A stretch of DNA of 64,000 bases from the NCBI GenBank assembly GCA_934654585.1, contig CAKUGF010000009.1, positions 1 to 64,000 on the forward strand, in the 5' to 3' direction. Made by a program: the position numbers and the translations under genes. The stretch's first letter is position 1, and every line of letters starts with the position of its first letter. The stretch comes from an uncultured Collinsella sp. GTDB lineage: Bacteria > Actinomycetota > Coriobacteriia > Coriobacteriales > Coriobacteriaceae. Of the stretch, positions 1 to 8,570 are shown piece after piece. The notes beneath the pieces were generated by a model. The model did not search any database. It was not told where the DNA came from and worked only from the letters and a program-made list of their open reading frames with translations.

Positions 1-1101
1 TATCCGGCGGACGTGTACCTCGAGGGCTCCGACCAGCACCGCGGTTGGTTCCAGAGCTCGCTGCTCACCTCGGTGGGTGCCAACGGCCACGCCCCGTACA
101 AGGCGGTCGTCTCGCAGGGCTTCACCCTCGACGGCCAGGGCCGCAAGATGTCCAAGTCGCTCGGTAACGTCATCGACCCCAACAAGGTCTGCGACGAGAT
201 GGGCGCCGACATCATCCGCCTGTGGGTTGCCTCCGTCGACACCAGCTCCGACGTTTCCATCGACCACGAGATCCTCGCTCGCACGTCCGATGCCTATCGT
301 CGTTTCCGCAACACGCTGCGCTTCCTGCTTTCCGAGCTCGAGGGGCAGTTTGAGCCCGAGACCGACGGCGTCGCCTTTGCCGACCTGCTGCCGCTCGACA
401 AGCTCATGGTTGCCCGCCTGACCCAGGTCCAGGCCGAGGTCGACGACGCCTACGCCAGCTACGAGTTCCCGCGCGCCTACCGTGCGCTCTACGACTTCGT
501 GGTCACCGAGCTCTCCAACGTGTACCTCGACGCCCTGAAGGACCGCCTGTACTGCGACAAGCCCGGTTCGCTCGAGCGCCGCAGCGCCCAGACCGTGCTG
601 GCCGAGCTCTTCTCGATGCTCATGCGCGACCTGCAGCCGATCCTGTCCTACACGGTCGACGAGGCCATGGCCTATGCGCCCGCCGGCTGCGTCGATCACC
701 AGAAGTACGCCGCACTGCTCGATTGGTACAAGTCGCCTATCACGGTCGACGAGGCCAATGAGTTTGAGGGCGTGCTCGAGGCTTCGCTCGAGCTTCGTAG
801 CGCTGTGACCAAGGCCCTTGAGGATGCCCGCTCCGCCGGCACCTTCACCAAGAGCCAGCAGGTCCGCGTCAAGGCGGTCGTTCCCGCCGAGATGTACGCG
901 CTGCTGACCGGCGACAAGGCCGTTGACCTGGCCGAGTTCTACATCGTCTCCGATGTTGAGCTGACCCAGGGCGAGGAGCTCTCCGTTGCCATCGAGGCTG
1001 CCGAGGGCGAGTGCTGCGACCGTTGCTGGAACTACCGCACCACCGTCGGCGAGCACAACGGCCACGCGCATATTTGCGAGCGTTGTGCGAATGCCCTTTA
1101 A
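1..1101 (+). CDS. ileS: Isoleucyl-tRNA synthetase, C-terminal part (5' end outside window)
   Basis: Class I aminoacyl-tRNA synthetase that charges tRNA-Ile in the cytoplasm. The reading frame is open from the first base, so the 366 visible residues are the C-terminal part of a protein usually of about 900 or more. Visible landmarks are the DQHRGWF segment near the active site, the KMSKS loop (as GRKMSKSLGNV), the helical anticodon-binding domain, and a C-terminal zinc site with paired cysteines (CCDRCWNY and CERC). The GTG that could be read as a start lies inside conserved catalytic sequence and is not a start. A good intrinsic terminator follows about 70 bases after the stop, so ileS ends its transcription unit and is separate from lspA. 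Identity is certain from the motifs. Confidence 0.97.
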   Translation, partial: YPADVYLEGSDQHRGWFQSSLLTSVGANGHAPYKAVVSQGFTLDGQGRKMSKSLGNVIDPNKVCDEMGADIIRLWVASVDTSSDVSIDHEILARTSDAYRRFRNTLRFLLSELEGQFEPETDGVAFADLLPLDKLMVARLTQVQAEVDDAYASYEFPRAYRALYDFVVTELSNVYLDALKDRLYCDKPGSLERRSAQTVLAELFSMLMRDLQPILSYTVDEAMAYAPAGCVDHQKYAALLDWYKSPITVDEANEFEGVLEASLELRSAVTKALEDARSAGTFTKSQQVRVKAVVPAEMYALLTGDKAVDLAEFYIVSDVELTQGEELSVAIEAAEGECCDRCWNYRTTVGEHNGHAHICERCANAL

Positions 1102-1172
1102 GGCACGGTAACTCGGCATCTTAGTTGCTAGGAGAATTTGGGCGCCTTTGCTCCATTTGCTCCGCTGATAAT

Positions 1173-1209
1173 AAGCGACATTCTGGTTTTCGGAATGTCG
1201 CTTTTGTTT
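1173..1209 (+). terminator. Intrinsic terminator after ileS
   Basis: Perfect 11-bp stem (AAGCGACATTC / GAATGTCGCTT) with a loop of about 9 bases, followed by TTTGTTTT. It lies between ileS and lspA. Confidence 0.85.
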
Positions 1210-1322
1210 TGTGCTGGTTATTTGGCTTTCGTCGATGAATATGCTGCGTGTTTCATGCATGTCACTATAAGATGATTACTTGCATTTAACGTAATTCAAG
1301 TTCTTGAGGGTAGGGGATTGAT

Positions 1323-1922
1323 TTGGGCCGTACTGGGGATATGACGCCGCCTTTGCGTTGGCGGTTGGGTGTTGCTGGTGGGGTGGCGCTGGCAGTGTTG
1401 CTTGTTGACCAGCTGACCAAGCTTGCGGTTCGTGCCGTGGGCGATGCGCTGCATGTGACTGTTATTCCCGGCGTGATCGACTTCCTTTTCGTGCGTAACA
1501 TCGGCGCTGCCTTTAGCATGGGCGAAGGGCATGGCATCGCGTTTGCCGTGCTGGCGGTGGCTGTCATTGTCGCCATTATTGTATACCTCGTTCGCGCACC
1601 TCAGCTCGCTCACCTGGAGGTCGTGGGCATGGCGATGGTTGCGGGTGGTGCCATCGGCAACGCTATCGATCGTCTGGCCTTTGGCTTTGTGACCGATTTT
1701 ATTGCCACCACCTTCATCGACTTCCCCGTCTTCAATGTTGCCGATATCGGTATTACCGTTGGCGTCGTGATCGCCCTCTTTGGCTACATGTTCTTGAGCC
1801 CCGCGGCCCGTGAAGTCGATGCGACCGCCGAGCTTAACGCCCGTGACGAGGCCCGCGCCAAGCGCAAGGCTAAGCAGCGTGGGGAGCGTGCCCGCAAGAT
1901 TCGCGAAAGGAATGAGCGTTAA
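1323..1922 (+). CDS. lspA: Lipoprotein signal peptidase (signal peptidase II)
   Basis: Membrane aspartic protease that removes signal peptides from diacylglyceryl-modified prolipoproteins. The 199-residue protein has four hydrophobic segments and both catalytic blocks: GNAIDR with Asp116 and FNVAD with Asp141, plus the conserved NIGAAFS stretch. A TTG start is chosen because AGGGG lies six bases upstream; an in-frame ATG 18 bases later is possible but its only purine run abuts it. The C-terminal 45 residues are highly charged (Arg, Lys, Glu, Ala) and extend beyond the usual family end, probably as a cytoplasmic tail. The stop overlaps the rluD start by one base, so the two are cotranscribed, a common arrangement in Gram-positive bacteria. 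Confidence 0.95.
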   Translation: MGRTGDMTPPLRWRLGVAGGVALAVLLVDQLTKLAVRAVGDALHVTVIPGVIDFLFVRNIGAAFSMGEGHGIAFAVLAVAVIVAIIVYLVRAPQLAHLEVVGMAMVAGGAIGNAIDRLAFGFVTDFIATTFIDFPVFNVADIGITVGVVIALFGYMFLSPAAREVDATAELNARDEARAKRKAKQRGERARKIRERNER

Positions 1923-2935
1923 TGGCCGACATCCATATTCTTGTTGCCGACGATTCCGCTGGTCAGCGTCTTGATGTCTACCTGGGCGCCAATGACGGCT
2001 GCCCTACGCGCTCTGCCTGTGCGCATCTGATCGAGGGCGGTGCCGTTGCCGTCAATGGCGAGACCTGTCTGTCTAAAAAGTACGCCGTGCGTGCCGGCGA
2101 CCGTATTTCGGTCGATCTGCCCGAGCCGCACGATCCCGCCGACGTGATCCCCGAGGCCATTCCGCTCGACATTCGCTATGAGGACGACTATCTCATCGTG
2201 CTCTCCAAGCAGCGTGGCCTGGTGTGCCATCCTGCCCATGGCCACGAGAGCGGCACGCTTGCCAACGCTCTGGTCTATCACTGCGGTATCGACCATCTGG
2301 GTACCGTACAGGGCGAGGATCGCCCCGGTATCGTGCATCGCCTGGATCGCGATACCTCGGGTCTCATGCTCGCCGCGAAGGACGATGACACCCAGCGTGC
2401 ACTCCAGAACCTTATCCGTACGCGCACGCTCGACCGCCGCTATATCACACTCGTGCATGGGCACATCGCCATGGATGAGGGCACCATCAACACCGGTATT
2501 GCCCGCTCCACGCGCGACCGCGTTAAGATGGCGGTCTCGGACGATCCTTTCGCGCGCCAGGCCATCACGACCTTTAAAGTTCTCGAGCGTTTCGATTCCA
2601 CCCGCTTTGACGATGGCTATACGCTCGTCGAGTGCCATCTGTTTACCGGCCGCACGCACCAGATTCGCGTGCATATGCGTCATATCAACCACGCCTGCGT
2701 GGGCGATCCACTCTACGGTAAGTGCGATGCGCGCGCCGATCAGGGTCTGACCAGGCAATTCCTTCATTCTTGGCGCGTGGCGTTCGACCATCCCGTGACG
2801 GGGGAGCGCATCGAGTGCCGCGATGAGTTGCCGTGGGATCTTGCGGCCGTTCTTGACGATCTGGCTCCGCGCTCACTTGGCCGCACCGCTGCTGGCGACG
2901 AAATCGTTCCGCAGCTTGGCCTGCTCGAAGCCTAG
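1922..2935 (+). CDS. rluD: RluA-family 23S rRNA pseudouridine synthase (RluD-type)
   Basis: Converts uridines in 23S rRNA to pseudouridine. The 337-residue protein has an N-terminal S4-like RNA-binding domain (about residues 13-70) and the RluA catalytic domain with the signature HRLDRDTSG, in which Asp142 is the expected nucleophile. GRTHQIRVH further on is the second conserved family block. The start overlaps the stop of lspA, so translation is probably coupled. The specific target positions (for example 1911/1915/1917 in E. coli) cannot be read from sequence alone; RluA/RluC/RluD subtypes differ in specificity, so the symbol is by resemblance and by its position next to lspA. Confidence 0.88.
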   Translation: MADIHILVADDSAGQRLDVYLGANDGCPTRSACAHLIEGGAVAVNGETCLSKKYAVRAGDRISVDLPEPHDPADVIPEAIPLDIRYEDDYLIVLSKQRGLVCHPAHGHESGTLANALVYHCGIDHLGTVQGEDRPGIVHRLDRDTSGLMLAAKDDDTQRALQNLIRTRTLDRRYITLVHGHIAMDEGTINTGIARSTRDRVKMAVSDDPFARQAITTFKVLERFDSTRFDDGYTLVECHLFTGRTHQIRVHMRHINHACVGDPLYGKCDARADQGLTRQFLHSWRVAFDHPVTGERIECRDELPWDLAAVLDDLAPRSLGRTAAGDEIVPQLGLLEA

Positions 2936-3017
2936 CCAGTATTAGGTGGTTTCTTGAACTCGGTAAGCCTGCGGTAAGATATACGGTTGTTTACGTAACG
3001 CGTTCTCGGGAGCCTGC

Positions 3018-4313
3018 ATGCTCGCCTTTTTACAAACCAACACGCCCATCGTGATCTTTAACCAGATTGTGGTTACGCTGCTCACGTTTTGCTTTCTCTA
3101 TCAGGTGGTCTTTTTTATCATCGGCGCTCTGCGCGGTGAGGTCGCACCTCCCAAGGCCAAAAAGCTCCATCGCTATGCCTTCTTTATCGCGGCGCATAAC
3201 GAGGAGGCCGTGATCGCCAACCTCGTGCGTTCCATTAAGGACCAGGACTATCCTTCCGAGCTTATCGAGGTTTTCGTGGTCGCTGATGCCTGCACTGACA
3301 ACACCGCGCAGCTCGCGCGCGAGGCCGGCGCTATCGTCTATGAGCGCAACGATCTCGCCCGCAAGGGCAAGAGCTGGGTCATGGACTTTGGTTTCGACCG
3401 CATTCTCAACGAGTATCCCGACACGTTTGAGGGCTACTTTATCTTCGATGCCGATAACGTCATCTCCCGCGATTACGTTTCCAAGATGAACGATGCCTTT
3501 GACCAGGGGTTCCATGTGGTCACGAGCTATCGTAACTCTAAGAACTTTGGCAGCTCATGGATCTCGGCTGCCAATGCCACCTGGTATCTGCGTGAGGCAC
3601 GCTTCCTCAACAACGCGCGCAATATCTGCAAGACGTCCTGCGCCGTCTCGGGTTCGGGTTACCTCATCTCCGCCAGCGTGATTGAGGGTATGCACGGTTG
3701 GCAGTTCCATACGCTGACCGAGGACATCCAGTTCACAACGTTCTGTGCCATTCACGGTATTCGCATCGGCTATGCGCCGGCGGAGTTCTTCGACGAGCAA
3801 CCGGTGACGTTTAAGGCTTCTTGGAAGCAGCGTATGCGCTGGACCAAGGGCTTCTACCAGGTGTTCTTTACCTATGGCAAGCATTTGGTCAAGTCGACGT
3901 TCCGTTATCGTCGCTTTGCCGCCTATGACATGTTTATGACCATCGCCCCGGGTATGCTGCTGTCGCTTATCTCGATGCTCGCTAACGCGACCTTCCTGAT
4001 TGTCGGCGGTCTCTCGCATGGCTTTTTGGCCACCGAGGTCGAGATGCAGGCTTGTGCCGCCTCGCTCATTATGACGTTCGCGATGATGTACCAGACCTTC
4101 TTTATCCTGGCGCTGCTTACGACCATCTTTGAGTACAAGCACATTCACTGTGCGCAAAAGTGGCGCTTGGTGACCAACCTGTTCACCTTCCCGATCTTTA
4201 TGTTCAGCTATATCCCCATCACGGTGGCCGCACTGTTCCTGAAGGTCGACTGGGTCCCGACGCAGCACGCCGTCAGCGTCACCCTCGACGAGGTCATGCA
4301 AGGCGCCAAATAA
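3018..4313 (+). CDS. Membrane-bound family 2 glycosyltransferase
   Basis: Processive-type GT2 enzyme, 431 residues. One transmembrane segment lies near the N terminus (about residues 10-38) and at least three lie after residue 305. The soluble domain between them carries the GT-A features: FIAAHNEE, DACTDN, FDADN (nucleotide/metal-binding DxD), TEDIQ (catalytic acid) and QRMRW (the QxxRW motif of processive synthases). Such enzymes make polysaccharides or glycolipids at the cytoplasmic face of the membrane. The ATG has GGGAG upstream at good spacing. The gene stands alone and is followed at once by a perfect hairpin. Donor and product are unknown; poly-N-acetylglucosamine, hyaluronan-like and glycolipid synthases all share these motifs. 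Confidence 0.85.
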   Translation: MLAFLQTNTPIVIFNQIVVTLLTFCFLYQVVFFIIGALRGEVAPPKAKKLHRYAFFIAAHNEEAVIANLVRSIKDQDYPSELIEVFVVADACTDNTAQLAREAGAIVYERNDLARKGKSWVMDFGFDRILNEYPDTFEGYFIFDADNVISRDYVSKMNDAFDQGFHVVTSYRNSKNFGSSWISAANATWYLREARFLNNARNICKTSCAVSGSGYLISASVIEGMHGWQFHTLTEDIQFTTFCAIHGIRIGYAPAEFFDEQPVTFKASWKQRMRWTKGFYQVFFTYGKHLVKSTFRYRRFAAYDMFMTIAPGMLLSLISMLANATFLIVGGLSHGFLATEVEMQACAASLIMTFAMMYQTFFILALLTTIFEYKHIHCAQKWRLVTNLFTFPIFMFSYIPITVAALFLKVDWVPTQHAVSVTLDEVMQGAK

Positions 4314-4321
4314 CCACCACC

Positions 4322-4362
4322 AAAACCACCACAAAGGGGACAGGCACCTTTGTGGTGGTTTT
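4322..4362. repeat. Perfect 16-bp palindrome with GGGGACAGGCACC core, terminator-like
   Basis: Arms AAAACCACCACAAAGG and CCTTTGTGGTGGTTTT pair perfectly around the nine-base loop GGACAGGCA. The run of T that follows could make it the terminator of the glycosyltransferase gene. The GGGGACAG core resembles other intergenic palindromes in this window and REP sequences known from other bacteria. Confidence 0.8.
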
Positions 4363-4394
4363 TGCTTTTGCGATGCGGCTCGAGGAGGTGCTCG

Positions 4395-4817
4395 ATGGTC
4401 TATATCCCGTTTTGGCTGTGCGCCATCGTTGGCGCCATTATCGATGCGCGTGAACGGCGGTTCCCGAATGTGCTTGCTGCGGTGTGCGCGGTGGCGGCGT
4501 TTGCGGGCGTATGGCTCGATCGTGGCGCGAACGTTGCACTTGACCATGCGGGCCTTGCTGTCATCGTGTATCTCGCGCTCGTGCTGACTGAGTCCCTCTG
4601 GCGGCGCCTCCGCCAGGCCCCAGGTATCGGTATGGGAGATGCCAAGGCGATCTTCGCGCTTTGCACCTTCGACCCCTTGGGCGGTATCGTGGCATTTGCC
4701 GCCGCGCTCCTGGTTCTGGCTATCACTTGTCTCATCACAAAATCGCGCTCCCTGCCATTGCTGCCGTTTTTGGTGCCGATTTTTGCCATAATCGAGGTCG
4801 TGGGCTGCACGCTGTAA
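4395..4817 (+). CDS. Short type IV prepilin peptidase-like protein (A24 family)
   Basis: Predicted membrane aspartic protease of 140 residues. Two features mark the A24 family: an Asp early in the protein (AIIDARERRFPN) and the GMGDAKA motif holding the second catalytic Asp. Hydrophobic segments fill the rest. It lacks the N-terminal cytoplasmic methyltransferase domain of full-length PilD, so it resembles TadV/CpaA or archaeal preflagellin peptidases. The ATG is set by GAGGAGGTG just upstream; a longer open frame begins inside the preceding palindrome and is not used. No pilin or secretion-ATPase genes are in the window, so its substrate is unknown. Confidence 0.75.
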   Translation: MVYIPFWLCAIVGAIIDARERRFPNVLAAVCAVAAFAGVWLDRGANVALDHAGLAVIVYLALVLTESLWRRLRQAPGIGMGDAKAIFALCTFDPLGGIVAFAAALLVLAITCLITKSRSLPLLPFLVPIFAIIEVVGCTL

Positions 4818-4848
4818 CCGATTGCGCATCCTTCTTAAGGAGCATGCC

Positions 4849-6096
4849 ATGGCAACTAATCAAGAAACGTCCGCCATCAAGGCACGTATGGACCGTATTC
4901 CCTCGGCGTTGTCGCCCGAGCTTATTGAGCGCATTGCTGCCGATCGTGCTTCGGGCACCGTCAATTCGTATCGTTGCAACGACGACCAGGTCATTCGTCG
5001 TGTTGTTCGCGATGCGGACAAAGGCACGCTGATGCGTCCGGCCTTTATGCGCGATACCGAAAAGATTCTCCATCTTCCGGCATACTCCCGTTATGCAGGC
5101 AAAACGCAGGTCTTTAGCTTTCGCAGCAACGACGACTTGTCTCGTCGTGGTCTGCATGTGCAGCTTGTCTCGCGCATTGCACGCGATATCGGTCGCGCCC
5201 TCGGGCTCAACTGCGATCTGATCGAGGCGATCGGCCTGGGCCATGACTTGGGTCACACGCCCTTCGGACATGCCGGCGAGCGCTTCCTCAACGATATCTA
5301 TCATGAGCGTACCGGCCGCTTCTTTTTCCATAACGTGCAGTCGGTGCGCGTGCTCGATGCGCTCTATGGCCGCAACGTGTCGCTCCAGACGCTCGATGGC
5401 GTGCTGTGTCACAACGGGGAGTACGAGCAGCGCGTGTTTGAGCTGTCGGACATGGCATCCTTTGACCAGTTCGATCAGACAGTCGAGGACTGTATTGCCA
5501 CAGGCTATAGCGTCATTGAGCATCTGCGTCCCACGACGCTTGAGGGCTGCGTGGTGCGCATTTCGGATATTCTTGCCTATGTTGGTCGCGATCGTCAGGA
5601 TGCTATTGCCGCAGGGCTGCTTGAACCCGACGCTTTTGACGACGGCCTGGGTGGTTTTTACAACAGCTGGATTCTCACGCACGCTTCCATCGATATCGTT
5701 GAGCATAGCTACGGCAAACCACGTATCGAGATGAGTGAGGACCTGTTTGAGGAAATCCGCCGAGCTAAGCGCGAGAACTACGAGAAGATTTACAGCAAGG
5801 GTGGTATCGAGGGCGATTCCGAGGCGGAGCTGCGCGAGGCGTTCGAAAAGCTCTACGACCGTTGCCTTCAGGATCTAAATGGGGGCGACGAGTCCTCATA
5901 CATCTTTAAGCATCACATTTCGCGCATTGAGCAGCAGCTTTCCTACTACGATCGCACCTATGTCTGGCAGGATGATAAGGATCAAGCGGTGGTGGATTAC
6001 ATCGCAAGCATGACTGACGGCTATTTCTGTGAGCTGACGAGCAAGCTGTTCCCGGGCCTGAAGTTTCCGCATCGTACTTATATTAACGAACAGTAG
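4849..6096 (+). CDS. dgt: HD-domain deoxyguanosinetriphosphate triphosphohydrolase-like protein
   Basis: Predicted to hydrolyse dNTPs to deoxynucleoside plus triphosphate, a nucleotide-pool function. The 415-residue protein has the HD signature GLGHDLGHTPFGHAGE in the middle, and an upstream SRYAGKTQVFSF stretch that matches the family's substrate-binding region (usual form R..KTQV). The ATG with AAGGAG upstream is preferred over an in-frame ATG 27 bases earlier. It lies 32 bases after the prepilin-peptidase gene and ends about 55 bases before rarA, a link to replication and repair. Assignment to dGTPase rather than another HD phosphohydrolase rests on the KTQV block and overall length; true nucleotide preference is unknown. 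Confidence 0.82.
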   Translation: MATNQETSAIKARMDRIPSALSPELIERIAADRASGTVNSYRCNDDQVIRRVVRDADKGTLMRPAFMRDTEKILHLPAYSRYAGKTQVFSFRSNDDLSRRGLHVQLVSRIARDIGRALGLNCDLIEAIGLGHDLGHTPFGHAGERFLNDIYHERTGRFFFHNVQSVRVLDALYGRNVSLQTLDGVLCHNGEYEQRVFELSDMASFDQFDQTVEDCIATGYSVIEHLRPTTLEGCVVRISDILAYVGRDRQDAIAAGLLEPDAFDDGLGGFYNSWILTHASIDIVEHSYGKPRIEMSEDLFEEIRRAKRENYEKIYSKGGIEGDSEAELREAFEKLYDRCLQDLNGGDESSYIFKHHISRIEQQLSYYDRTYVWQDDKDQAVVDYIASMTDGYFCELTSKLFPGLKFPHRTYINEQ

Positions 6097-6149
6097 TTCG
6101 TATCTTTTCGGTATACTGATGACGAACAACGATTAGATGGATGTACGGG

Positions 6150-7505
6150 ATGGCTATGGACGACCTATTTTCTGCCTCGACACGCGAGCGCTCCTTTAAG
6201 AATGCGCCGCTCGCGGTGCGCATGCGCCCCAATTCGCTCGACGAGTACGTGGGCCAGCAAAAGGCCGTGGGCAAGGGCTCGTGGCTGCGAGCCGCGATCG
6301 AGCACGATGTGCTGTCGAGCGTGATCTTGTACGGGCCTGCCGGTACGGGCAAGACGACGCTGGCGCATATCATCGCCAACCATACCAAGAGCGAGTTTGT
6401 AGAGGTCAGTGCCGTGACGGGCACCGTGAAGGACCTGCGTCGCGTGATCGACGAGGCAAAGACGCGCCTGAATACGTACGACCGTCGCACCATCCTGTTT
6501 ATCGACGAGATTCATCGCTTTTCGAAGTCGCAGCAGGATGCGCTGTTGCACGCTGTCGAGAACCGTACCGTCATCATGATTGGTGCCACGACCGAGAACC
6601 CGTACTTCGAGGTCAACTCCGCACTGTTGTCGCGCGGACGCGTAGTTGAGCTTGAGCACCTGAGGGACGAAGACATCGCAACGCTCATTGAGCGTGCGCT
6701 CGAGGCACCGCAGGGCTTGAACGGCAAGTTCTCGGTCGATGAGGATACGGTTAAGACCATCTGCACGTTGGCCGCGGGCGATGCGCGCTCGGCCCTGACG
6801 ACGCTCGAGCTGGCGAGCGAGATTGCCGTAACGCGTCCTGATACGGAGGGTACGCCGGCGCCGGCAGTGGGAGAGCGGTATCCCATCACCGTCGACGATG
6901 TGAAGATTGCCAATCCTCGCCGCGGGTTTTCGTATGACAAAAACGGTGACATGCACTACGACATCATCAGTGCGTTTATCAAGTCCATGCGCGGCAGCGA
7001 CCCCGATGCCACCATTTATTGGCTCGCGCGCATGATCGATGCGGGGGAGGACCCTAAGTTTATCGCTCGCCGCATTATGATTCATGCTTCCGAGGACGTC
7101 GGCAACGCCGATCCGCAGGCTCTGCTGGTGGCGCATGCCGCGTTTAAGTCTGCCGAGGTCATTGGCTATCCCGAGTGTCGCATCAACCTGGCGCAGGCTG
7201 CGCTCTATGTGTGCTTGGCGCCTAAATCTAATGCCTGCGAGGCATCCATTGATGCGGCACTGGCCGATATCCATAACAGTGGACTGCGCGAGGTGCCAAG
7301 CTATCTGCGCGACCGCCACCGTCCGGGCAGCGATGAATACGGTGTGTATAAGTATCCGCACGATTATCCCGAGGGCTGGGTCGATCAGCGCTATTTGCCC
7401 GAAGGCCTGGAGCGCGGCGCGTTTTGGCAGCCCGCCGGTCGAGGCTGGGAAGAATGGCGCGTAGAGCAAAGCGAACGCGACCGCAGCGGGAATGCGCCGA
7501 AGTAG
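6150..7505 (+). CDS. rarA: Replication-associated recombination protein A (RarA/MgsA, AAA+ ATPase)
   Basis: Clamp-loader-like AAA+ ATPase that works at stalled replication forks. About 450 residues with the expected order: LDEYVGQ near the N terminus, Walker A GPAGTGKTT, Walker B LFIDEIHRF, sensor 1 GATTENP, then the tetramerisation domain containing SDPDATIYWLARMIDAGEDP and EDVGNAD. Full length for the family. No strong ribosome-binding site separates three possible ATG starts (6141, 6150, 6156); family proteins usually begin close to MDDLF, so one of the later two is likely. The gene ends about 100 bases before the sigma-factor operon. Confidence 0.95.
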   Translation: MAMDDLFSASTRERSFKNAPLAVRMRPNSLDEYVGQQKAVGKGSWLRAAIEHDVLSSVILYGPAGTGKTTLAHIIANHTKSEFVEVSAVTGTVKDLRRVIDEAKTRLNTYDRRTILFIDEIHRFSKSQQDALLHAVENRTVIMIGATTENPYFEVNSALLSRGRVVELEHLRDEDIATLIERALEAPQGLNGKFSVDEDTVKTICTLAAGDARSALTTLELASEIAVTRPDTEGTPAPAVGERYPITVDDVKIANPRRGFSYDKNGDMHYDIISAFIKSMRGSDPDATIYWLARMIDAGEDPKFIARRIMIHASEDVGNADPQALLVAHAAFKSAEVIGYPECRINLAQAALYVCLAPKSNACEASIDAALADIHNSGLREVPSYLRDRHRPGSDEYGVYKYPHDYPEGWVDQRYLPEGLERGAFWQPAGRGWEEWRVEQSERDRSGNAPK

Positions 7506-7541
7506 CTGCTGATAATTTTGTCCCACGTATCAGCTCTTGGC

Positions 7542-7573
7542 ATGTTCGGTCCCCTTTGGGGTACCATGAACAT
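7542..7573 (+). promoter_or_regulatory. Imperfect palindrome upstream of the sigma-factor operon
   Basis: ATGTTC and GAACAT flank a nested CCCC-TTT-GGGG hairpin in the 100-base gap before the operon. It could be an operator or a short RNA hairpin. GGGTAC inside it resembles the GGGTAT -10 box of SigB-type promoters, but no matching -35 box is at the right distance. A second small inverted repeat (GCTGATA / TATCAGC) lies just upstream at 7508-7534. Confidence 0.35.
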
Positions 7574-7605
7574 CGTCTGTATTTCGATTCCTTTGGGAGG
7601 CTTGT

Positions 7606-8199
7606 ATGAGTCCCATTCAAATCGCCTTGCTGCTCCTCGCCGCTGCCGGCGTGTGGGCTGTCGTTGAGCTTGCGCTCACCCTGCGTAAAACCCGCACCGT
7701 TGTCGATTCGCTCGACAAGACCGTGACCGATCTCAACAACACCATCGCCGAGGCGCAGCCCGTGGTGGCAAAGCTCGATGGCGCCGTTGACGAGCTCACC
7801 CCGGCGCTTGCCCAGATGGAGCCGCTGCTCAAGTCGAGCAAGACTGCCGTCGACGCCCTGACGTCCAACCTCGTTGAGGTCGAGGCGGTCGTTCGCGATA
7901 TCTCCGAGGTCACGGGCAGCATGGCCGAGGCCAGCAACGCCGTGTCGAGCGTGACTGATTCTGCCGCCGGTGCCGTGCAGAAGCTCTTCAATAAGATGAA
8001 GGCTCCTGCGGCCGACGCCGAGCGCAAGCTCGCCGCTGCCGCCGCGGAGGCCGAACAGCCTACCGAGCGCGTTCTGATTGGCGAGGCCGAGGATGAGGTC
8101 GCCGATGGCGCAGATGTGGCTCAGAAGCCCGCAACCAAGTCGGCTCAGTATTACACCTATACAAGCGCCGAGACTGCCGAGGAGTCCTGCGATGAGTAG
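7606..8199 (+). CDS. Membrane-anchored coiled-coil protein (DUF948-like)
   Basis: A 197-residue protein with one N-terminal transmembrane segment (about residues 4-24) followed by a long heptad-rich helix (LRKTRTVVDSLDKTV onward) and an Ala/Glu-rich tail. This layout matches DUF948 / YtxG-type general-stress proteins, which are SigB-dependent in Bacillus; that family link is by architecture, not by a diagnostic motif. GGGAGG precedes the ATG. Its stop overlaps the start of the RsbW-like gene and it heads the operon with the sigma factor. A role in stress response or envelope scaffolding is inferred from neighbours only. Confidence 0.7.
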   Translation: MSPIQIALLLLAAAGVWAVVELALTLRKTRTVVDSLDKTVTDLNNTIAEAQPVVAKLDGAVDELTPALAQMEPLLKSSKTAVDALTSNLVEVEAVVRDISEVTGSMAEASNAVSSVTDSAAGAVQKLFNKMKAPAADAERKLAAAAAEAEQPTERVLIGEAEDEVADGADVAQKPATKSAQYYTYTSAETAEESCDE

Positions 8200-8569
8200 C
8201 GAAGCAACCTGCCCCATTACGCTGACCGTTTCCGGCGACCCGCGTCTCGCACGCTTGGTGCGCATGACGGCCGCTAACGTTGGCGCTCTGTGCTCTATGT
8301 CCGTCGATCGTATCGAGGACATTCGCATGGCTGCCGAGGAGGCCTTCATCTTTGGTTGTACCGCGGTCGACTGCGACGATATTACGATCAAATTCGACGT
8401 CGACGAGACCCACGTTGGCATGACGTTTACCTTTGGCGACCAGGCCACCGTCGATGAGGATGACCAGGCTGCCGTGTATGCCGAGCTCATTCTTGCAAGT
8501 GTGTGCGATTCCTACGAAAAGACATCGGCGCCCCTAACGCTTTCCCTCGACCTCAAGGCGGATATCTAA
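8192..8569 (+). CDS. Degenerate RsbW/SpoIIAB-like anti-sigma regulatory protein
   Basis: A 125-residue protein directly upstream of a SigB/SigF-type sigma factor, the usual position of its anti-sigma kinase. The segment DRIEDIRMAAEEAF matches the first helix of the GHKL ATPase fold in RsbW and SpoIIAB. The N-box asparagine that should follow (EAxxN) is replaced by EAFIF, and no clear G-boxes (DxGxG, GxG) are visible. So the fold is recognisable but ATP binding and kinase activity look lost. The start overlaps the upstream stop by eight bases and the stop is one base before the sigma gene. Most likely it binds the sigma factor without phosphorylating a partner; no RsbV-like gene is nearby. Confidence 0.65.
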   Translation: MSSEATCPITLTVSGDPRLARLVRMTAANVGALCSMSVDRIEDIRMAAEEAFIFGCTAVDCDDITIKFDVDETHVGMTFTFGDQATVDEDDQAAVYAELILASVCDSYEKTSAPLTLSLDLKADI

Positions 8570-8570
8570 T

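Noticed and set aside
4160-4453. 97-codon open frame overlapping the glycosyltransferase end and the palindrome
   Set aside because: Alternate-frame reading of a certain gene and of the hairpin.
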